Notes: generated by a model not told the origin, from the sequence alone. Shown: positions 16,556 to 26,514, numbered from the stretch's first letter. The stretch: DNA of 64,000 bases from Chloroflexota bacterium (GCA_016191465.1 JACPOP010000016.1:93011-157010), one strand, 5' to 3'. Numbers and translations are program-made.

Positions 16556-17062
16556 TCAGCTACGCGGTTCCGTGGCCTCGCGCAGGCCGTAGTTGTGGTC
16601 GTGGCGCAACAGGCGGTCCAGTGATTCCACGGGCAGGAGCAGCCATTGGCAGCCGCCGCCGGGGCACCATTCGGCCAGCGCTTCGCGCACCTGCTCCAGG
16701 CTCATGGGCGCGTTGCCATTGGCCAGCAGGACGCGGAAGACCGCCTCCAGTGTGGGCATGTCGCGGGTGATGTAGTTCTTGGCGCGGCCGCAGTGGTCGC
16801 GGATGACCTTCACCGGGTCGCTCCCATAGAGCGCCTTGCGCACCTCGAACCGTGGACGGCCGGATTCCTGGTCGAAGATCGGAACCCGCTCCTCGCGTTC
16901 GCGGCCGAGCTCCTTCAGGTCAATCTCGCAGATGCGCGCCCGGACCACGTGCTCAAACGACAGCCCCTTGTCGGCGAACCAGGTGGGGTCGATCTGGAAG
17001 CGGGTAGCGGGCTCGGCAGGCTCATCGGCGGGTGCCGGCGTGGAGCGGAGTGCGTCGATCAA
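16556..17062 (-). CDS. Conserved-looking hypothetical protein
   Basis: 168 residues, soluble, no signal or membrane segment, and not recognised. It has a mixed N-terminal half (RFQIDPTWFADKGLSFEHVV, RARICEIDLKELG) and a helical C-terminal half (PTLEAVFRVLLANGNAPMSL) that resembles a small winged-helix or helical bundle, with two Cys in EWCPGGGC. The start is TTG 17062 behind GAGGTA. It is convergent with the ThDP enzyme (9 bases apart) and lies upstream of no obvious partner. Function unknown. Confidence 0.65.
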   Translation of the reverse strand: MIDALRSTPAPADEPAEPATRFQIDPTWFADKGLSFEHVVRARICEIDLKELGREREERVPIFDQESGRPRFEVRKALYGSDPVKVIRDHCGRAKNYITRDMPTLEAVFRVLLANGNAPMSLEQVREALAEWCPGGGCQWLLLPVESLDRLLRHDHNYGLREATEPRS

Positions 17063-17140
17063 TGGGGTACCTCGCGCGGATCTTCTGCGCTTGCGATCAA
17101 GCTGGGATGTGTTGGGGTCATGGGGCGATGGACCGGCCGC

Positions 17141-17893
17141 CTACGAGGCGAGCTGGGCCATCGCTTCGTCGGTCAGGTTCAGGTTCGTGTGGACGTCGCT
17201 GACGTCGTCCAGGTCTTCCAGCCGCTCCACCAGGCGCATGACCTGGGCAGCCTGGTCAGGGGGAACGTCGACGGTTGTTTTGGCCACCATCGAGACTTCG
17301 GCACTGGTCACCGCCACACCACTGCGTTCCAGGGCCGCCCGGACGTCTTCGAGCTTCGCGGGTTCCGTCAACAGCTCGACCTCGTGGTCTTCAACGTTGA
17401 AGTCATCGGCGCCAGCATCGATGGCCTGGAGTGCCAGCTCTTCGGGATCCTGGCCCTTCGCTGCCTCCACCAGCAGCACGCCGCGCGACTCGAAGTTCCA
17501 GGCCACCGAGCCAGCCTCGCCGAGTGATCCACCACCCCGGGTGAGGGCCGCGCGCAGCTCGGCCACGGTCCGGTTGCGGTTGTCCGTGGTCGCCGCGATC
17601 AGGATCGCCACGCCGCCGGGCCCGTAGGCCTCGTACGTGATCTCTTCCAGATTCGCGCCATCGCCGCCGCCGGTACCACGGGCGATGGCGCGCTGGATCG
17701 TGTCCATGGCCATGTTTGCGGCCCGTGCTCGATCAATTGCCAGCCGGAGGCGGGCATTGCCATCAGGACTCCCACCGCCCTCCCGAGCTGCCATGGTGAT
17801 CTCGCGGCCCAGCTTCGTGAACGCCTGGCCGCGCTTCACGTCGTTGGCGCCTTTGGCACGCTTGATCTGGGCCCATTTACTGTGACCAGACAC
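17141..17893 (-). CDS. yebC: YebC/PmpR family regulator or translation factor
   Basis: 250 residues matching YebC throughout: GHSKWAQIKRAKGANDVKRG at the N-terminus, then ARLRLAIDRARAANM, ITYEAYGPGGVAILI and the C-terminal acidic domain. YebC proteins have been described as DNA-binding regulators and, more recently, as ribosome-associated factors for difficult stretches such as polyproline. GTG 17893 is the family start; the frame is open beyond it. It often neighbours ruvC in other bacteria, but not here. Confidence 0.95.
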   Translation of the reverse strand: MSGHSKWAQIKRAKGANDVKRGQAFTKLGREITMAAREGGGSPDGNARLRLAIDRARAANMAMDTIQRAIARGTGGGDGANLEEITYEAYGPGGVAILIAATTDNRNRTVAELRAALTRGGGSLGEAGSVAWNFESRGVLLVEAAKGQDPEELALQAIDAGADDFNVEDHEVELLTEPAKLEDVRAALERSGVAVTSAEVSMVAKTTVDVPPDQAAQVMRLVERLEDLDDVSDVHTNLNLTDEAMAQLAS

Positions 17894-18014
17894 CCGGGTC
17901 GGCCTCCCTCTGCATTGACGCTGGGCACGTTGGGCGCCCGTCTGAAGTGTCGTGCAGTCTACCACGGGTTCGGTCTGGCTCCGCCGCGGCATCGCGAGCG
18001 TCCGCGCTGCCGTG

Positions 18015-18716
18015 CTACACCGCATAGGCCGCCGCGCGGCGGGGTCGGAAGACTACCAGCAGCACCATGCCCGCGACGAACCCGCCGACGTGCGCCCACA
18101 CCGCCACGCCACCCGTCGCCTCGGACGGTGCGCCCAGGGACGCGATGCCACTGAAGAACTGCGTCACGAACCAGAAGCCGATCAGCAGGAACGCCGAGAC
18201 CCGGGTGACCGTGAAGAACGGCCCGATGAACAGCAGGGTACGCACCGACGCCCGCGGGAAGAGCACGAGGTACGCCCCCAGAACCCCCGCGATCGCACCC
18301 GAGGCGCCCACCGTCGGGACCGCCGAGTTGCCGTTCATGGCGATGTGCGTGGCGGCGGCAATCGTGCCTGTCAGCACATAGAACAGCAGGTAGCGAACGT
18401 GGCCCAGCCGGTCCTCCACGTTGTCGCCAAAGATGAACAGGTACAGCATGTTCGAGCCAATGTGCAGGAACCCGGCGTGCATGAACATGCTGGTGAGCAC
18501 GGTGGTCCAGGTGGGACCGAACGGCGGCGGGGGACCCACCTCTTGGCCACGGGTGAACTCGACAGGCACCACGCCCGCGGCGTAGAAGAGCTGGCTCAAG
18601 GCACGGTCGCCCAGGCTGAGCTCGTACAGGAATACCCCGACATTCACCAGGATGAGCAGCCAGTTGACGATCGGCTTCAGCCGCCGCGGACCCGGCGCAT
18701 CGCTCAGCGGGATCAC
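18015..18716 (-). CDS. Rhomboid family intramembrane serine protease
   Basis: 233 residues with about six hydrophobic segments. Rhomboid hallmarks are present: HAGFLHIGSNMLYLFIFGDNVED (the WR/HxxxN region), the nucleophile motif GASGAIAG, and the catalytic His in HVGGFVAGM near the C-terminus. It cleaves membrane proteins within the bilayer. GTG 18716 is the start. It diverges from the EF-G2-type gene; no substrate is evident nearby. Confidence 0.93.
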   Translation of the reverse strand: MIPLSDAPGPRRLKPIVNWLLILVNVGVFLYELSLGDRALSQLFYAAGVVPVEFTRGQEVGPPPPFGPTWTTVLTSMFMHAGFLHIGSNMLYLFIFGDNVEDRLGHVRYLLFYVLTGTIAAATHIAMNGNSAVPTVGASGAIAGVLGAYLVLFPRASVRTLLFIGPFFTVTRVSAFLLIGFWFVTQFFSGIASLGAPSEATGGVAVWAHVGGFVAGMVLLVVFRPRRAAAYAV

Positions 18717-18826
18717 GGGGCCGCAGTCCGGAATAGGAACATAGGGTGGCTATAGACTAACGGAGCCAGCAAGACATTCGGGCGTGCGCAAACGCGTACG
18801 CCACTGCACCATTCGAGGGGGAGCCG

Positions 18827-20881
18827 ATGAAGGAGTACGCGCCAGCCGACCTGCGCAACGTGGGGCTTTTCTCACACGGTGGAGCCGGCAAAACCACCCT
18901 GGTCGAGGCGTTGCTGCACCGAGCCGGCGCAATTTCCCGAGCCGGGACCGTGGAGGACGGCAACACCGTCTCAGACTTCGATCCTGAAGAGCTGAAGCGG
19001 CGGATGTCCATCAGCCTGGCGGTTGCTCCCCTGGACTGGCGCGGCCATAAGATGAACCTGATCGACTCGCCCGGGTACGCCGACTTCTACGGCGAAGTGG
19101 CCCAGGCGCTTCGGGTCGCCGATTCGGCGCTGATCCTCGTGGACAGTGTCGCCGGCCCGCAAGTGGGTACCGATGCGGTCTGGAAGCAGGCGGCCGCCCG
19201 CGGGCTGCCGCGCATGCTGCTGGTGAACAAGATGGACCGCGACAATGCGGATTTCGACGCCGTGCTGCACCAGCTGCGCGAGCGGTACGGCAAGGGAGTC
19301 GTGCCTCTCGTGGTCCCCGTGGGATCATCGGAACACCTCACGGGCGTCGTGGACCTGCTGAGCATGCAGGCGTTCCTCGCCGGGTCAAACGATGCTCAGG
19401 CCGTGCCACCGGAGCTCCAATCGGCGCTGGAGAAGCTCCGCGAAGGCCTCGTCGAGAGCGCCTGCGAGTTGGACGACGACCTCCTCAATCGCTACCTCGA
19501 AGGCGAGGAGGTGGACGTCCAGGCGCTCCGCAAGGCCATCCGCACCGGCATCCGCGACGGGTGTCTGTTCCCGGTCCTGGCGGTCGCCGGGTCGAAGGGT
19601 GTGGGGCTGGGATGTGTCCTGGACATGATGGTCGACTTGCTGCCTTCGCCCGAGGAGGTTCAGCCCAGTGTGGCCGAAGGCTCGAAGGATCCGGGCCCCG
19701 GCAAGCTCGCCGCGCTCATCTTCAAGACCGTTTCAGACCAGAATATCGGACGCCTGAGCTACGTCCGCGTGTTCGCCGGCACGCTCAGTGCCGATAGCCA
19801 CGTCTGGAACGCGCTGCACAACAGGGACGAGCGTATCGGACAGGTCTTCCACGTCCGCGGCAAGACACAGGAGCCAGCGACGCGGCTGGTACGTGGCGAC
19901 ATCGGCGTGCTCCCAAAACTTGCGGAGTCCTACACCGGCGACACCCTCAGCATGAAAGACAGCCCCGTCCAGCTCGATCGCATCCACTACCCGGACGCGT
20001 CGTTCTTCGTCTCGGTCCACGCGAAGTCGCGCAACGACGTCGACAAGCTTGGCCCCGCTATGCAGCGGCTGCTGGAAGAGGACCCCAGCCTGCACCTCAG
20101 CCGTGACCCATCCACCGGCGAGACGATCCTGGCCGGCCTGGGCGATGCCCACGTCGACGTGGCCGTGCAGCGCCTGGAGCGCAAGTTCGGCGTCCACGTG
20201 ACGCTGGAGACGCCACGCGTGGCGTACCGGGAAACCGTCAGCGGCAAAGGCGCCGCCGAGGGCCGGCACGTCCGCCAGAGCGGCGGACACGGCCAGTACG
20301 GCGTGGTCAGCCTGGAGGTCGAGCCAGCCGCCCGCGGCGAGGGCTTCACGTTCCTCGACAAGGTTGTCGGCGGCGTGGTTCCCAAACAATACATCCCCGC
20401 GGTGGAGAAGGGGGTGCGCGAGGCCATGGAGGCGGGACCGCTCGCGGGATACCCCGTGGTGGACGTGAAGTGCGCGCTGGTCTTTGGCAAGTACCACGCG
20501 GTGGACTCCAATGAGGCAGCCTTCAAGACGGCCGGCTCGATCGGCTTCAAAGCCGCCTTCGCCGGCGCGAGCCCGGTGCTGCTGGAGCCGGTGATGCACG
20601 TCGAGGCCACCGTTCCCAGCGAGTTCGCCGGGGACATCATGGGCGACTTCAACACCCGCCGCGCGCACATCCACGGGATGAACCCGGACGGTCCGAACAC
20701 CATCGTCGAAGCGAGCGTGCCGCAGAGCGAGATGCTGCACTACGCGACCGAGCTGCGCTCCATGACCCAGGGCCGAGGTACCTATACCATGCGCTTCTCG
20801 CACTACGACCCCGTGCCCACGCACGTCCAGTCAAAAATCGTCGAGGAGCACAAGAAGCAGCACGCCCACCACGGGGAGTGA
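18827..20881 (+). CDS. fusA2: EF-G2-type GTPase (elongation factor G-like)
   Basis: 684 residues with the EF-G domain order (G domain, II, III, IV, V). The G1 loop is HGGAGKTT (17-24) and G4 is NKMD (134-137). G3 reads DSPGYADF (80-87), with Tyr84 in place of the catalytic His of canonical EF-G (DTPGHVDF). This Tyr is typical of the EF-G2 subfamily, whose mycobacterial member was reported to bind nucleotide without ribosome-stimulated GTPase activity. Domain IV (HVRQSGGHGQYG) is kept. So this is probably not the main translocase; canonical fusA should be elsewhere. GGGGGAG precedes ATG 18827. Confidence 0.9.
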   Translation: MKEYAPADLRNVGLFSHGGAGKTTLVEALLHRAGAISRAGTVEDGNTVSDFDPEELKRRMSISLAVAPLDWRGHKMNLIDSPGYADFYGEVAQALRVADSALILVDSVAGPQVGTDAVWKQAAARGLPRMLLVNKMDRDNADFDAVLHQLRERYGKGVVPLVVPVGSSEHLTGVVDLLSMQAFLAGSNDAQAVPPELQSALEKLREGLVESACELDDDLLNRYLEGEEVDVQALRKAIRTGIRDGCLFPVLAVAGSKGVGLGCVLDMMVDLLPSPEEVQPSVAEGSKDPGPGKLAALIFKTVSDQNIGRLSYVRVFAGTLSADSHVWNALHNRDERIGQVFHVRGKTQEPATRLVRGDIGVLPKLAESYTGDTLSMKDSPVQLDRIHYPDASFFVSVHAKSRNDVDKLGPAMQRLLEEDPSLHLSRDPSTGETILAGLGDAHVDVAVQRLERKFGVHVTLETPRVAYRETVSGKGAAEGRHVRQSGGHGQYGVVSLEVEPAARGEGFTFLDKVVGGVVPKQYIPAVEKGVREAMEAGPLAGYPVVDVKCALVFGKYHAVDSNEAAFKTAGSIGFKAAFAGASPVLLEPVMHVEATVPSEFAGDIMGDFNTRRAHIHGMNPDGPNTIVEASVPQSEMLHYATELRSMTQGRGTYTMRFSHYDPVPTHVQSKIVEEHKKQHAHHGE

Positions 20882-21018
20882 GGAACGCCGGCGCCCCGCT
20901 GCCTGCCAACCTCTCGGCCACCAGCTCACTGTGGCGGAATGCCGCCGGCGGTTGATCCCGGGCCTCAGGCCAACAGCCGCTACCAACCACCACCGTAGCT
21001 CTTGCGCCGTTCCGGCCC

Positions 21019-22236
21019 TCAGGGTTCCAGCAGTACCCGTCGCTTGCCGACGCCCAGCAGCGACGGCAGCTCGGAGGGGCGCACCGGGCGGTCGGTCGGC
21101 TCCTTGTTGGCCCCCAGGCGCACACCGCCGCCCTTGATGAGCCGCTTCTCCGCGCCGCGCGAATCGGCCAGGCCCGCCAGGACGATCAGCGCCGAGAGGT
21201 CCGCGACGTGTGACACGGTCACCGTGGGCCCCTGGTCCGCGGCGCCGGTGCTGCCGCCGAAGCGTGCCCGAGCCGTCTCCTGCGCCCGCGCCGCCTCGCT
21301 GTCGCCGTGGACGCGCCGCGTGACCTCGAACGCCAGGACTTCCTTGGCGCGGTTGATCTCGGCCCCTTTTAGCCGCTTGAGCCGCGCGATCTCGTCCTCC
21401 GCCAGGAAGGTGAAAATGCGCAGAAAGCGACCAACGTCCAGATCCTCGGTATTGCGCCAGTACTGGTAAAAGTCGTACGGCGCCATCTGCTCCGGGTCCA
21501 GCCAGACCGCGCCGGCCTCGGTCTTGCCCATCTTGGCGCCGGACGCCGTGGTCAGGAGCGGCCCGGTCAGGGCGAACGCCTGACCGTCGGCGGCGCGCCG
21601 GGTCAGGTCTACCCCGGCCAGGATGTTGTACCACTGGTCGTTGCCGCCCACCTGGAGCCGACATCCGTGGGCGCGAAACAGGTGCAGAAAGTCGTACGCC
21701 TGGATCATGGCGTAGTTCATCTCGATGAAGCTCAGGCTGCTGTTCTGGAACCGCTCCCAGTACGTCTCGTGTTGCATGAGCTGGTTCACGGTGAAGTGCC
21801 GGCCGATCTCGCGCAGGAAGTCGATGTAGCCGAGCTTCAGAAGCCACTCGGCGTTGTTGACCATCAACGCCCGCCCCTCCGTAAAATCCAGGTGGTGGGC
21901 TAGCTGGCGCTGGATGCGCTCGACGTTGGCATCGATCTCCGCGTCGCCCATCATCGGCCGAACCGCGGACTTCCCGGTGGGGTCGCCGATACGCGTGGTG
22001 CCGCCGCCGACAACGGCGATGACCCGGTGGCCGGCCCGCTGCAGGTGGACGAGGATCGTGATCGGCACCAGGTGGCCCACGTGCAGGCTCGGTGCGGTGG
22101 CATCGTAGCCGCAGTACACGGTGATCGGCGGGCCGCCCGGCTCGAGCGCCGCGCGCAGCGCCGCGGCGTCGGAGCACTGGGCGATCAGGCCGCGCTGGAG
22201 CAGCGTGTCGTAGACGTTGGCCGCGTCGGCAGTCAT
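21019..22236 (-). CDS. tyrS: Tyrosyl-tRNA synthetase
   Basis: 405 residues. Class I synthetase with HVGH (52-55) for the HIGH motif and KMGKT (235-239) for KMSKS; GGNDQWYNILAG and the tyrosine-pocket YCGYDATAPSLH are typical. The C-terminal S4-like domain (after HVADLSALIVLAGLADSRG) is present. Its ATG overlaps the stop codon of ribF by 4 bases (ATGA), so the two are translationally coupled at the end of the nusA-to-tyrS transcript. It attaches tyrosine to tRNA-Tyr. Confidence 0.97.
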   Translation of the reverse strand: MTADAANVYDTLLQRGLIAQCSDAAALRAALEPGGPPITVYCGYDATAPSLHVGHLVPITILVHLQRAGHRVIAVVGGGTTRIGDPTGKSAVRPMMGDAEIDANVERIQRQLAHHLDFTEGRALMVNNAEWLLKLGYIDFLREIGRHFTVNQLMQHETYWERFQNSSLSFIEMNYAMIQAYDFLHLFRAHGCRLQVGGNDQWYNILAGVDLTRRAADGQAFALTGPLLTTASGAKMGKTEAGAVWLDPEQMAPYDFYQYWRNTEDLDVGRFLRIFTFLAEDEIARLKRLKGAEINRAKEVLAFEVTRRVHGDSEAARAQETARARFGGSTGAADQGPTVTVSHVADLSALIVLAGLADSRGAEKRLIKGGGVRLGANKEPTDRPVRPSELPSLLGVGKRRVLLEP

Positions 22237-22850
22237 AGCGGACTCACCAGGGGATCAGTGGTCCGTCCGGTGGGCACGTCGCGGCATGCACCAGCCGGGC
22301 CCGCCTGGAGCGCGGCGTGAACCGAGGCTCGCCCCAACAGGCGCGCGGCCTCGGCAGCATCGCCACCCGAAAGCGCGGCCCTCACCCGCGAGCTACTGAC
22401 CACCGTCCCGTCCAGGCGGAACGGAGGAACGACGTGCAGGCCCCACCCTTGCTCCGCTCCAAGCTGCACCAGCACCGGGATCGTGCCCGCGCGATCACGG
22501 CCGAGCGCGAAATCCGAACCCACCCACAGCTCCGCGACGGGCCCGTGCTGCTGGACCTCCGCGATGAACTCGGCCGGACCCATCGCCGCCACATGCGGTG
22601 TGAACGGACACACCCAGATGTCCGACAGCCCCAGCTCGCGCAGGAGCCGCAGCTTCTCCGGAAGCTCGGTGAGCGCCACGAACGGTTGGTCCGGACGGAG
22701 GACCACCTGCGGATCAGGGTCGAACGTGACAGCCAGGCTCCGCATCCCCAGCGCCCGCGCGCGATCCACTACCTGGCGGAGCATGTACTGGTGGCCAACG
22801 TGGACGCCGTCGAAGTTGCCCACGGTCACCACGGCGGGCCGCCCGGTCAC
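22233..22850 (-). CDS. ribF: FAD synthetase (RibF-type adenylyltransferase), kinase domain missing
   Basis: 205 residues covering only the N-terminal FMN adenylyltransferase domain of RibF: VTVGNFDGVHVGHQYML with the nucleotidyltransferase HxGH-type motif, then FTPHVAAMGPAEFI, GSDFALGRDRAG and VVSSSRVRAAL. Bifunctional RibF (~310 residues) continues into a riboflavin kinase domain (GFPTANL region), for which there is no room here. The cell therefore needs a separate flavokinase, or FMN from elsewhere. GTG 22850 overlaps the truB stop (GTGA) and the stop overlaps the tyrS start. The last ~30 residues look non-conserved. Confidence 0.88.
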   Translation of the reverse strand: MTGRPAVVTVGNFDGVHVGHQYMLRQVVDRARALGMRSLAVTFDPDPQVVLRPDQPFVALTELPEKLRLLRELGLSDIWVCPFTPHVAAMGPAEFIAEVQQHGPVAELWVGSDFALGRDRAGTIPVLVQLGAEQGWGLHVVPPFRLDGTVVSSSRVRAALSGGDAAEAARLLGRASVHAALQAGPAGACRDVPTGRTTDPLVSPL

Positions 22851-23740
22851 CCGACGGGCTCCTGGAGCAGGATACGCGACCGCAGCGACGAGCCGTCAGA
22901 GGTTCCCACGCACAGCATCTGTCCGCTGGCATCGTACACACGCACGAGGGGCGCGGCCGGTCCGTCCCATGGCACGGCCCGGCCCAGCGCCAGGTCGCCC
23001 GCCTGCTGGCGAGCCGCGTGGTACGTCGGCGCGTCCGGCAGCCCGGCGTCGGCAGGTAGCAGGCACGCGGCCACGCCGCGGCGCTGGATCTCATCCACTG
23101 TCAGCGCCCCCTCGAGGGCGAACGGGCCGACCTCGGTGCGGACAAGCCCTGCCAGATGCGCCGCCGTACCCAGGGCCCGGCCAAGGTCACGCGCCAGCGA
23201 TCGGATGTACGTCCCGCGCGAGCACCGCACGTCCAGCACCAGCCGCTCGTGGGACACCTCCAGCACGTCGAGGCCGTAGATCGTCACCTCGCGCGCGGCA
23301 AGCTCCAGCGGCTGACCTCGGCGCGCTGCCGCATAGGCGCGCTGACCGTCAACCTGAATGGCGGAGAACGCCGGCGGCACCTGGCTGACGACGCCGCGGA
23401 ACCGCTCCAGCGTGTGCTCCAGGTCGTCGGCGGTAAGGACGGTGGGAAGAGGGGCTGTCTCCACGACCTCGCCCTCACGGTCGTCGGTCGTCGTCGCGAT
23501 GCCAAGCGCCACCGTGGCGGTGTACCGCTTGCGGCCCTGCCCCACGAAGTCTGCCAGGCGGGTTGCTCGACCCAGCAGCACCGGCAGCACACCCTCGGCG
23601 AGTGGATCGAGGGTGCCGGCATGGCCAACCCGCCGCTCCCCGCTCAAACGCCGCACCCGTGCCACGACGTCGTGCGAGGTCCACCCCACGGACTTATGGA
23701 CGTTCAGAATGCCTGCCGGCCCCAGTGTTCGCGGTGACAC
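22847..23740 (-). CDS. truB: tRNA pseudouridine(55) synthase
   Basis: 297 residues. The TruB signature GHAGTLDPLAEGVL carries the catalytic Asp; KSVGWTSHDVV, YTATVALG and CSRGTYIRSLARDLG are also present. It makes the universal pseudouridine 55 in the tRNA T-loop. GTG 23740 is the start. It follows rbfA by 17 bases in the canonical nusA-infB-rbfA-truB-ribF order. Confidence 0.97.
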   Translation of the reverse strand: MSPRTLGPAGILNVHKSVGWTSHDVVARVRRLSGERRVGHAGTLDPLAEGVLPVLLGRATRLADFVGQGRKRYTATVALGIATTTDDREGEVVETAPLPTVLTADDLEHTLERFRGVVSQVPPAFSAIQVDGQRAYAAARRGQPLELAAREVTIYGLDVLEVSHERLVLDVRCSRGTYIRSLARDLGRALGTAAHLAGLVRTEVGPFALEGALTVDEIQRRGVAACLLPADAGLPDAPTYHAARQQAGDLALGRAVPWDGPAAPLVRVYDASGQMLCVGTSDGSSLRSRILLQEPVG

Positions 23741-23757
23741 GAGCGGCGGCGGAATGG

Positions 23758-24129
23758 CTACGCCGGTTGGCCATCGGGGCTACTCGTATCGATCCCGCGC
23801 ATCAACTGCATGATGCGGTCGCCGCGCGCGATCGATTCGTCAAGCACGAACTCCAGCCGCGGGACCTGCCGAAGCTCGACCCGTCCCATGAGCTGGCGGT
23901 GCAGAAACCCGCCGGCACGCTCCAGGTGCAGCTGTGCCTGCCGCACCTGTTCGTCGTCCCCGTACACGCTGAAGAACACCCGCGCATTGCGCAGGTCGGG
24001 CGACGTTTCCACTTCGGTGATGGAGATCAGCGCGTCGGTCAGGGCGGCGTCCTTCACCTCGCGGCGGAGAAGCTCGGCAATCTCCTCGCGGATCAATCCG
24101 TTGATCCGGGCGATGCGGCGGCTGGGCAT
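23758..24129 (-). CDS. rbfA: Ribosome-binding factor A
   Basis: 123 residues, normal length. The KH-like fold sequence begins RRIARINGLIREEIAELLRR and continues ITEVETSPDLRNARVFFSVY. RbfA binds the 30S precursor and helps 16S 5'-end maturation. The ATG at 24129 has GGGAGG just upstream. Confidence 0.95.
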   Translation of the reverse strand: MPSRRIARINGLIREEIAELLRREVKDAALTDALISITEVETSPDLRNARVFFSVYGDDEQVRQAQLHLERAGGFLHRQLMGRVELRQVPRLEFVLDESIARGDRIMQLMRGIDTSSPDGQPA

Positions 24130-24181
24130 GGACCCTCCCGTATATGGTTTGTCTCGGCAATGCGAGCCGCCCGCGGGCGGC

Positions 24182-26110
24182 TCAGACCCGCTCGCTGGAG
24201 TAAATCTCCAGAATGTCGCCCACCTGGAGATCGTCGTTCCCCTCCAGCAGGATGCCGCACTCGAACCCTTCGCGGACCTCGGCAACGTCATCCTTGAAGC
24301 GCTTGAGAGAATCCAGTCCTCCGTCCCAGACCTGGGCACCGCCCCGCATCAGCCGCGCGCGGTCCTTGCGATGCACGATGCCGTCCGTGACGTAGCAGCC
24401 CGCGATCGTCCGTTTGCCGGCCTTGAAGGTGGCGCGGACTTCGACGTGCCCGTGGATGACCTCCTCGAACTTCGGCTCCGCGGAGCCCAGGAGCAGCGCC
24501 TCGATCTCCTCGATCAAGGTATAGATCACGCTGTACTCGCGGATGGCCACCCCGGTGCGCTCGGCAGCCCGCTTCGCGTCGGGCTCTACCTTGACGTTGA
24601 AGCTCACGATCAGCGCCCCAGAGGCCACCGCCAGGTTGACGTCGGTGACGTTGATGTTGCCCATGCCCGCGTGAATGACCTTCGGCTTCGCCTGCCCTTC
24701 GCCGCCGAGTCGCTCAAGTGAGTTGACCACGGGCTCGAGGCTGCCCTGGACGTCGGCCTTGACGATGAGGTTCAGCTCCTTTGCGGCCGCCGAGCGGACG
24801 CGTGCAAACACGGCTTCCGCCGAGTTGTCCGTCTCGCCATCACGCTGCCCGGCCCGCTGCGTCGATTCCACCTGCAGGCGAGCGATCCGCTCATCAGCAG
24901 CCACGGTGAATCGGTCTCCCGCCGACGGGACGCCGGTCAGGCCCAGGACTTCCACTGGGAAGGAAGGTCCAGCCTCCTTGACCCGCTGGCCGTGGTCGTC
25001 AAACAGCGCCTTCACCTTGCCGAAGGCGGTACCAGCCACCACCACATCGCCGACGCGCAGCGTTCCCCGCTGCACCAGCAGCGTCGCCACCGCGCCCCGG
25101 AACTTATCCATTCGGGCCTCGATCACCACACCGCGAGCAGCCCTGGTCGGGTTTGCCTTCGGGTCCACCTCAGCCTCAGAGACGAGCAGCAGCGTCTCCA
25201 GGAGGGAATCGAGCCCCTCGCGCGTGGTGGCGGAAACGGGCACTGCTTCAATGGTGCCGCCGTACTCGGTTACCACAACCCCGAAGTCGGCGAGCTCCTG
25301 CTTCACGCGCTCCGGTTGCGCGTTGGGCCGATCAATCTTGTTGATCGCCACCACCATGGGCACCTTGGCCGCCCGCGCATGGTCGATCGCTTCGCGGGTC
25401 TGTGGCATGACGCCGTCGTCCGCGGCCACGACGACCACGGCGATGTCGGTGGCCTGGGCACCGCGGGCCCGCATCGCGGTGAACGCCTCGTGCCCCGGCG
25501 TATCCAGGAACGTGACCTTCCGGCCATTCACCTCCACCTGGTAGGCACCGATGTGCTGGGTAATCCCCCCCGCCTCGCCGGATGCCACTCGGGTGGACCG
25601 GATGGCATCCAGCAGGCTGGTCTTGCCGTGGTCGACGTGGCCCATGATGGTGATGACGGGCGGACGAGGCACCAGGAGGGCTTCATCTTCGGCCTCTTCG
25701 AGCACCGCCTCAGCCGCGGCGACGGCCTGTGCGCCGGCGCTGGCGCCATCAGCGTCGCCCGCCGCGGGCTGGGCCTCGGGGGTGCCTTGCTCGCGCACCT
25801 CGAATCCCAGGTCGGCCGCCACGACTGCCGCTGTATCGAAATCCAGCGACTGGTTAATGGTGGCGATAACGCCGTTGGTAAAGAGCGCCTTGATCACCTG
25901 CGGCGGCGTCACGTTGAGCCGCGCAGCGAGCTCGCCGGCGCTGACGACGGAGGGCAGCTCGATCGGACCAATCTGAGCGGGCTTGGACGAGCCGTTCTCG
26001 CCACCGCGCTCGGCCTGGCGTTGGAAAGCCTCGAGACGGCCCGCGCGGCCGCCGCGCGTCTGGCCTGGCCGACTGGCCGGCCGTCCTCTGTTGGGTAGTG
26101 GTCGAGGCAT
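24182..26110 (-). CDS. infB: Translation initiation factor IF-2
   Basis: 642 residues, a short IF-2. A basic N-terminus is followed by an IF2_N module ([19 protein letters not shown]), the G domain with [16 protein letters not shown] and NKID, then domain II and the C-terminal fMet-tRNA-binding domains ([20 protein letters not shown] region). It brings initiator tRNA to the 30S subunit. ATG 26110 is chosen for its AAGGAG site and the family-typical start; the frame is open upstream. It lies 28 bases after ylxR. Confidence 0.97.
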   Translation of the reverse strand: MPRPLPNRGRPASRPGQTRGGRAGRLEAFQRQAERGGENGSSKPAQIGPIELPSVVSAGELAARLNVTPPQVIKALFTNGVIATINQSLDFDTAAVVAADLGFEVREQGTPEAQPAAGDADGASAGAQAVAAAEAVLEEAEDEALLVPRPPVITIMGHVDHGKTSLLDAIRSTRVASGEAGGITQHIGAYQVEVNGRKVTFLDTPGHEAFTAMRARGAQATDIAVVVVAADDGVMPQTREAIDHARAAKVPMVVAINKIDRPNAQPERVKQELADFGVVVTEYGGTIEAVPVSATTREGLDSLLETLLLVSEAEVDPKANPTRAARGVVIEARMDKFRGAVATLLVQRGTLRVGDVVVAGTAFGKVKALFDDHGQRVKEAGPSFPVEVLGLTGVPSAGDRFTVAADERIARLQVESTQRAGQRDGETDNSAEAVFARVRSAAAKELNLIVKADVQGSLEPVVNSLERLGGEGQAKPKVIHAGMGNINVTDVNLAVASGALIVSFNVKVEPDAKRAAERTGVAIREYSVIYTLIEEIEALLLGSAEPKFEEVIHGHVEVRATFKAGKRTIAGCYVTDGIVHRKDRARLMRGGAQVWDGGLDSLKRFKDDVAEVREGFECGILLEGNDDLQVGDILEIYSSERV

Positions 26111-26138
26111 GTATGGCTCCTTGGCTGCGCTTTGAGCG

Positions 26139-26507
26139 TCAGTCGCTCGCTGGGGCCGGCTCGGTGCCAGCCAGGGTGATCGGTAGGTGAGAGATGGAGG
26201 GAGAAACGGGCGCCGGCAGCGCCCGGGAATAGGCTTCCAGGGCCGCGGCATCGGCAGCCACCAGGTGGTCGAGCTTGAGCGCGCGGACCAGCACGCCGCG
26301 CTTCAGGCCGGCCTGCCAGCAGGCCGGATCACTGCACAGATAGGCTCCACGACCGGATTTCTTACCCGTGGGGTCGACCGCCACGTTGCCTTCCGCCAGG
26401 CGCACGAGGCGGACCATCTCTCGCTTGGGCTTGCCCAGACGGCAGGCCACGCAGGTCCGCTGCGGGACGTGCCGCGGGCGCCCCGCCGGGCGGGGGCCGC
26501 GGGTCAC
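26139..26507 (-). CDS. ylxR: YlxR family RNA-binding protein
   Basis: 122 residues. The YlxR (DUF448) core is clear: [22 protein letters not shown] and [13 protein letters not shown]. The gene always sits between nusA and infB in this cluster in many bacteria; the protein has been linked to RNA binding and to regulation of gene expression. GTG 26507 starts 8 bases past the nusA stop. The C-terminal ~25 residues after ALEAYSRAL are low in complexity. Confidence 0.92.
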   Translation of the reverse strand: MTRGPRPAGRPRHVPQRTCVACRLGKPKREMVRLVRLAEGNVAVDPTGKKSGRGAYLCSDPACWQAGLKRGVLVRALKLDHLVAADAAALEAYSRALPAPVSPSISHLPITLAGTEPAPASD

Positions 26508-26514
26508 GTGCCGA

